Of a stretch of DNA of 6,874 nt, positions 4,143-6,874 are shown piece after piece. Under the pieces are notes generated by a model. The model ran no database searches. It saw only the letters and a program-made list of their open reading frames with translations, and had not been told where the DNA came from. How positions within the stretch are numbered: the first letter of the stretch is position 1; every line of letters begins with the position of its first letter. Both the position numbers and the translations under genes were made by a program. Source of the DNA: JBBIRM01 sp037441765 (GTDB lineage Bacteria > Desulfobacterota > BSN033 > UBA1163); NCBI GenBank assembly GCA_037441765.1, contig JBBIRM010000156.1, positions 1 through 6,874 of the forward strand, read 5' to 3'.

Positions 4143-6635
4143 TTAGGATACCTTACCTTCGATGGCTGTCTCTTTGGGGATTCTCGTCTTATAAAACGAA
4201 CGCCAGACAAAGATAAGACCGAGAATGAAGAGGGGGATAGCAATATAAGGGGCGAAGTTTGTAGAGTTGGGATTGGAAACCTTCGCATGGACTGCCATCT
4301 CGATGGCAATTTCTGTCGCAAGAAGGCCAAAGAGAGTCGAAAATTTGATGATCGGGTTGAGAGAAACTGCGGAGGTATCTTTAAAAGGATCACCCACGGT
4401 ATCGCCAATTACAGTGGAGGCATGGAGGGCTGAGCCCTTTTCATTCAGGTCCACTTCGACGATCTTCTTCGCATTGTCCCAGGCCCCTCCGGTATTTGCC
4501 ATGTATATAGCCTGAAAGAGACCAAAACAGGCAATGGAGACCAGATAGGCAACGAAAAAGTTTGGATTAAATAGGGCAAAGGCAAGCGTTATGGACATTA
4601 AGGCAATAAAGATATTCCACATCCCCTTCTGGGCATACTGAGTGCATATTCTTACCACAGTTTTGGAATCCTCGATATCCGCAACGGTTTTATCCAGGTT
4701 CATATTTCTTTTTATAAATTCAACCGCACGATATGCTCCTGTAGCAACTGCTTGAATAGATGCACCACTGAACCAATAAATGACTGCCCCCCCACAGATC
4801 AGGCCAAGCAAAATCGGCGCATCAGTCAGATTGACATGAAGCATGTTTTTACTTTGCAGCAGTAGGATGATAGAGAAGATCATTGTTGTAGCCCCACAGA
4901 CCGCAGTGCCGATCAGCACAGGTTTGGCGGTTGCCTTGAATGTGTTTCCAGCAGAGTCATTGGCTTCAAGGTAATGCTTCCCCTCTTCAAAATTGGGTTC
5001 AAACCCGAAGTCTCTCTTGATCTCATCTTTAATCCCGGGGATTGACTCCGTCTGGGAAAGTTCGAAGATAGATTGGGCATTGTCAGTTACAGGGCCGTAG
5101 CTATCAACTGCAATGTTGACTGGGCCCATGCACAAAAACCCATAGGCGACCAAACCAAAGGCAAATATGGATGGATAGTTGATTACCTCAGGAGGAATGG
5201 CAAGGCTGACATAATAGGCAATACTCATGAGGAAAGCAATAAGAATCCCTTTGTAGAAGGCGCTAAAATTTCCAGAGACGATCCCAGAAAGGATTGTCAG
5301 AGAAGCACCTCCCTCACGCGAGGCAGTTACAATCTCCTGAACGTGTTTCGATTTAGAACTGGTAAAGATCTTGGTGAATTCAGGGATGAGGACTGCCGCA
5401 AGTGTCCCGCAACTAATAATCGTAGCCAATTGCCACCAGACATGAGGCATCGGGGTAAGAATGCCATCTTTTAGCACCTGTAGGTCGCTGATCAAGAGGT
5501 AACTCATGCCGAAAGAGGTACTGATACATAGGGTGGCAGCGATCCATATCAGTCTCATGAGCGGCTCTTCAAAATCGATTTCTTTCTTCCCTCGGTACTT
5601 TATTGAGGAGATAGCCTGGTTGATAAAGTATGAGAGTCCTGAACAGAAGTCCATGAGGAAACGCATCGTAAAAATCCAAACGATCAGTTTACCCTGGATG
5701 GCCTCTTTGATCTCCACATTTGGGCTCATCACAGCAAGAGTAATAAAGGCAATAAGTGCAACGCCTGTCACACCATAGGTTTCGAAACCATCCGCCGTGG
5801 GACCCACACTATCTCCAGCATTATCGCCTGTACAATCAGCAATCACCCCAGGATTGCGAGGATCATCTTCTTTTACCTTGAAAACGATCTTCATAAGGTC
5901 AGAGCCAATGTCAGCAATCTTGGTAAAGATGCCGCCTGCGATTCGAAGGGCAGATGCGCCAAGAGATTCTCCAATGGCGAATCCCAAAAAGCAGTATCCA
6001 ACAATGTTTCGTGGAACAAAAAGTAAAATGATCACCATCATGACCAACTCCAGAGAGATCAAGAAAAGCCCCACACTCATTCCAGAACGAAGCGGGATAT
6101 TTACCACATCCCAGGGGTTCCCTGCGAGTGATGCAAAGGCAGTACGGGCATTAGCATAGGTATTGATACGAATCCCATACCACGCCACACTGTAGGAGCC
6201 GGCCATTCCTACCACTGAAAAGAGGAGAACTAAAAGTAGGGTTGGAATTCCCTCGCCTTTTAAAAAGAGGAAATAGAAGGCCATGCAGACCGCAATAAAG
6301 AGGAATAACATGATGAGAAACTTTCCCTGCTGAATAAGGTAAGTACGGCAGGTTTGATAGATGGTCTCAGCGACCTTAAGCATCGATTCATGGGCCCTAA
6401 GCCTTTTGACTTGATAACGAAGAAAAAGGCTTATCCCGAGGGTTCCTGCAATGATACAAGCGCCATAGAAGAGTAGATACCATGGTCTGATATTCCACAG
6501 TTTGGTATAAGGCGCCCCCTTATGCAAATCGGGGATGGCCAAATCGGCTTCACTTGCAATGGCAAAAATCGGAATAAAAATGGAAATAGCCACCACTAAA
6601 ATTAAGATTTTCGAAATCAATCTTTTTACCTCCAT
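4143..6635 (-). CDS. hppA: Membrane-bound H+-translocating pyrophosphatase, divergent subfamily
   Basis: This 830-residue polytopic membrane protein (about 16 hydrophobic segments) couples pyrophosphate hydrolysis to ion pumping. Ligand residues match plant HppA: R231, K239, D242 and D246 (T-K-I-A-D-I-G-S-D); E256 (EDDPRNP); D267, D271 and D275 (I-A-D-x-x-G-D-N-A-G-D); D511 (DSYGPVTDNA); N564 (GNT); D720, K723 and K724 (GGAWDNAKK); D745, D749, K752 and D753 (GDTVGDPFKD). E285 (F-E-T-Y) is the usual gate glutamate. K567 in GNTFKA occupies the position that confers K+ independence. The body differs from canonical HppA (GDSVGPTADGFETYG instead of GDVAGMxADLFESYA) and has about 19 extra residues between 520 and 560, pointing to the divergent H+-pumping subfamily of Chlorobium limicola. 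An N-terminal hydrophobic stretch ending AIA-SEA (to about 30) looks like a signal peptide. AAGGAG lies 8 bases before the ATG. Na+ pumping cannot be fully excluded. Confidence 0.95.
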   Translation of the reverse strand: MEVKRLISKILILVVAISIFIPIFAIASEADLAIPDLHKGAPYTKLWNIRPWYLLFYGACIIAGTLGISLFLRYQVKRLRAHESMLKVAETIYQTCRTYLIQQGKFLIMLFLFIAVCMAFYFLFLKGEGIPTLLLVLLFSVVGMAGSYSVAWYGIRINTYANARTAFASLAGNPWDVVNIPLRSGMSVGLFLISLELVMMVIILLFVPRNIVGYCFLGFAIGESLGASALRIAGGIFTKIADIGSDLMKIVFKVKEDDPRNPGVIADCTGDNAGDSVGPTADGFETYGVTGVALIAFITLAVMSPNVEIKEAIQGKLIVWIFTMRFLMDFCSGLSYFINQAISSIKYRGKKEIDFEEPLMRLIWIAATLCISTSFGMSYLLISDLQVLKDGILTPMPHVWWQLATIISCGTLAAVLIPEFTKIFTSSKSKHVQEIVTASREGGASLTILSGIVSGNFSAFYKGILIAFLMSIAYYVSLAIPPEVINYPSIFAFGLVAYGFLCMGPVNIAVDSYGPVTDNAQSIFELSQTESIPGIKDEIKRDFGFEPNFEEGKHYLEANDSAGNTFKATAKPVLIGTAVCGATTMIFSIILLLQSKNMLHVNLTDAPILLGLICGGAVIYWFSGASIQAVATGAYRAVEFIKRNMNLDKTVADIEDSKTVVRICTQYAQKGMWNIFIALMSITLAFALFNPNFFVAYLVSIACFGLFQAIYMANTGGAWDNAKKIVEVDLNEKGSALHASTVIGDTVGDPFKDTSAVSLNPIIKFSTLFGLLATEIAIEMAVHAKVSNPNSTNFAPYIAIPLFILGLIFVWRSFYKTRIPKETAIEGKVS

Positions 6636-6643
6636 CCTCCATT

Positions 6644-6649
6644 CTCCTT
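6644..6649 (-). promoter_or_regulatory. Shine-Dalgarno of hppA
   Basis: Read on the - strand, AAGGAG stands 8 bases before the ATG at 6635. A second GGAGG abuts that ATG with no spacing, and an out-of-frame ATG at 6642 lies between them. The AAGGAG spacing supports the start at 6635, which also gives a sensible signal-like N-terminus. Confidence 0.6.
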
Positions 6650-6655
6650 AAAATT

Positions 6656-6710
6656 TATATTTTGACGAAAAGGAATTACTGGCAGAATAGGACTATGCTC
6701 TATATTTTGA
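6656..6710. repeat. Two direct copies of a 10-bp AT-rich motif in the hppA leader
   Basis: TATATTTTGA (+ strand) occurs at 6656-6665 and 6701-6710, 45 bases apart start to start. Both copies lie downstream of the predicted hppA promoter and upstream of its Shine-Dalgarno. They could be a regulator site or RNA element, but in AT-rich DNA a chance repeat is quite possible. Confidence 0.3.
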
Positions 6711-6761
6711 TAGGTCTCATTACATTTAAATATCTTTCAAGGATGAACTAAATTGATGGTA

Positions 6762-6791
6762 AATATACAATATTGAGGTAGGAATAGTCAA
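6762..6791 (-). promoter_or_regulatory. Sigma70-like promoter of hppA
   Basis: On the - strand, TTGACT (6786-6791, 5 of 6 to consensus) and TATATT (6762-6767, 5 of 6) are separated by 18 bases. Transcription would start near 6755, leaving an untranslated leader of about 120 bases before the hppA ATG. This is the best promoter match in the window. Confidence 0.6.
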
Positions 6792-6835
6792 GAAATTTTT
6801 CACAAATTGATATTTAACCTACTCTAGTTTTGCAC

Positions 6836-6857
6836 CTTTCTAATTGAAAATAGAAAG
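6836..6857. repeat. Perfect 7-bp inverted repeat upstream of the hppA promoter
   Basis: CTTTCTA at 6836-6842 and TAGAAAG at 6851-6857 are perfect reverse complements around an 8-base centre. The position, about 45 bases upstream of the -35 box, would suit an operator or activator site. The arms are AT-rich with two G-C pairs each, so the structure is weak as an RNA hairpin and may be chance. Confidence 0.3.
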
Positions 6858-6874
6858 CTCTTACCATATTATTT

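Larger units (their letters stand above)
6643..6874. other. Non-coding AT-rich region upstream of hppA
   Basis: No frame on either strand holds a credible coding region here; stops are frequent in all six frames and no recognisable protein or structural RNA appears. The region holds the hppA Shine-Dalgarno, predicted leader, promoter and the small repeats listed separately. The neighbouring gene beyond the right edge is not visible, so it is unknown whether this region also drives a divergent gene. Confidence 0.6.

Noticed and set aside
4126..4143. AAAAAG-CATGCT-CTTTTT hairpin, containing the palindrome AGCATGCT, next to the hppA stop.
   Set aside because: The stem is almost all A-T and reaches the hppA stop codon. 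The GC-rich hairpin at 4091-4118 is a far better terminator, so this one was not listed separately.
4100..4408. An open frame of 102 codons on the - strand overlapping the 3' end of hppA in another frame.
   Set aside because: It reads through the terminator hairpin and the hppA coding end in a different frame and has no family-like features.
5073..5474. An open frame of 133 codons on the + strand inside hppA.
   Set aside because: It lies wholly antisense to a well-conserved gene, has no recognisable motif or ribosome-binding site, and its composition is as expected from the opposite strand. The same applies to the other + strand frames at 4267-4515, 5506-5778 and 5797-6159.
6636..6642. Out-of-frame ATG at 6642 (- strand) just upstream of the hppA start.
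   Set aside because: The AAGGAG is only about one base away from it, too close for initiation, and it opens a frame of about 30 codons without family features.
1..6874. Search for a novel defence, mobile or CRISPR-like system.
   Set aside because: All space is taken up by recognisable housekeeping genes, one ion pump and short gaps. No repeats-with-spacers, integrase, transposase, toxin-antitoxin or unknown multi-gene cassette is visible.

Overview
The window is bacterial chromosomal DNA of moderate GC, apparently somewhat below 50% by eye. It holds a conserved translation / RNA-processing operon on the + strand (1 to about 4061), facing one large membrane-protein gene on the - strand (4143-6635). 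The order is ffh(end)-rpsP-khpA-rimM-trmD-SPOUT methyltransferase-rplS-rnhB-yraN. This order, and especially the TM1570-type methyltransferase between trmD and rplS, is familiar from Deltaproteobacteria/Desulfobacterota and some related deep-branching bacteria. I infer such a host with moderate confidence; nothing in the window fixes the taxon.

Region 1 (1-2929) is tightly packed. The last 24 codons of the signal-recognition-particle GTPase Ffh are followed by ribosomal protein S16, the small KH-domain RNA-binding protein KhpA, the 30S maturation factor RimM, the tRNA m1G37 methyltransferase TrmD, a second SPOUT-fold RNA methyltransferase, and ribosomal protein L19. rimM/trmD overlap by 11 bases. 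trmD and the second methyltransferase overlap by up to 17 bases, which suggests translational coupling. Together these genes make ribosomal proteins, mature the small subunit and modify tRNA.

Region 2 (2930-4123) carries RNase HII (rnhB) and YraN, both of which have weak or absent Shine-Dalgarno sequences. An AT-rich gap before yraN contains a plausible sigma70 promoter. A GC-rich hairpin at 4091-4123, with T-rich flanks on both strands, probably ends transcription from both sides.

Region 3 (4143-6874) is an 830-residue membrane pyrophosphatase on the - strand, with a 239-base upstream region holding a good sigma70-like promoter and a predicted leader of roughly 120 bases. All the pyrophosphate- and magnesium-binding motifs are present, but the surrounding sequence departs from canonical HppA. 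It looks like the divergent, lysine-bearing (K+-independent) H+-pumping subfamily known from Chlorobium limicola and Cellulomonas fimi. This is the most interesting gene here.

I found no mobile element, CRISPR array, tRNA, rRNA or defence-like cassette, and no convincing undescribed multi-gene system. The notable points are the divergent pyrophosphatase and its leader, and the poorly characterised methyltransferase coupled to trmD.
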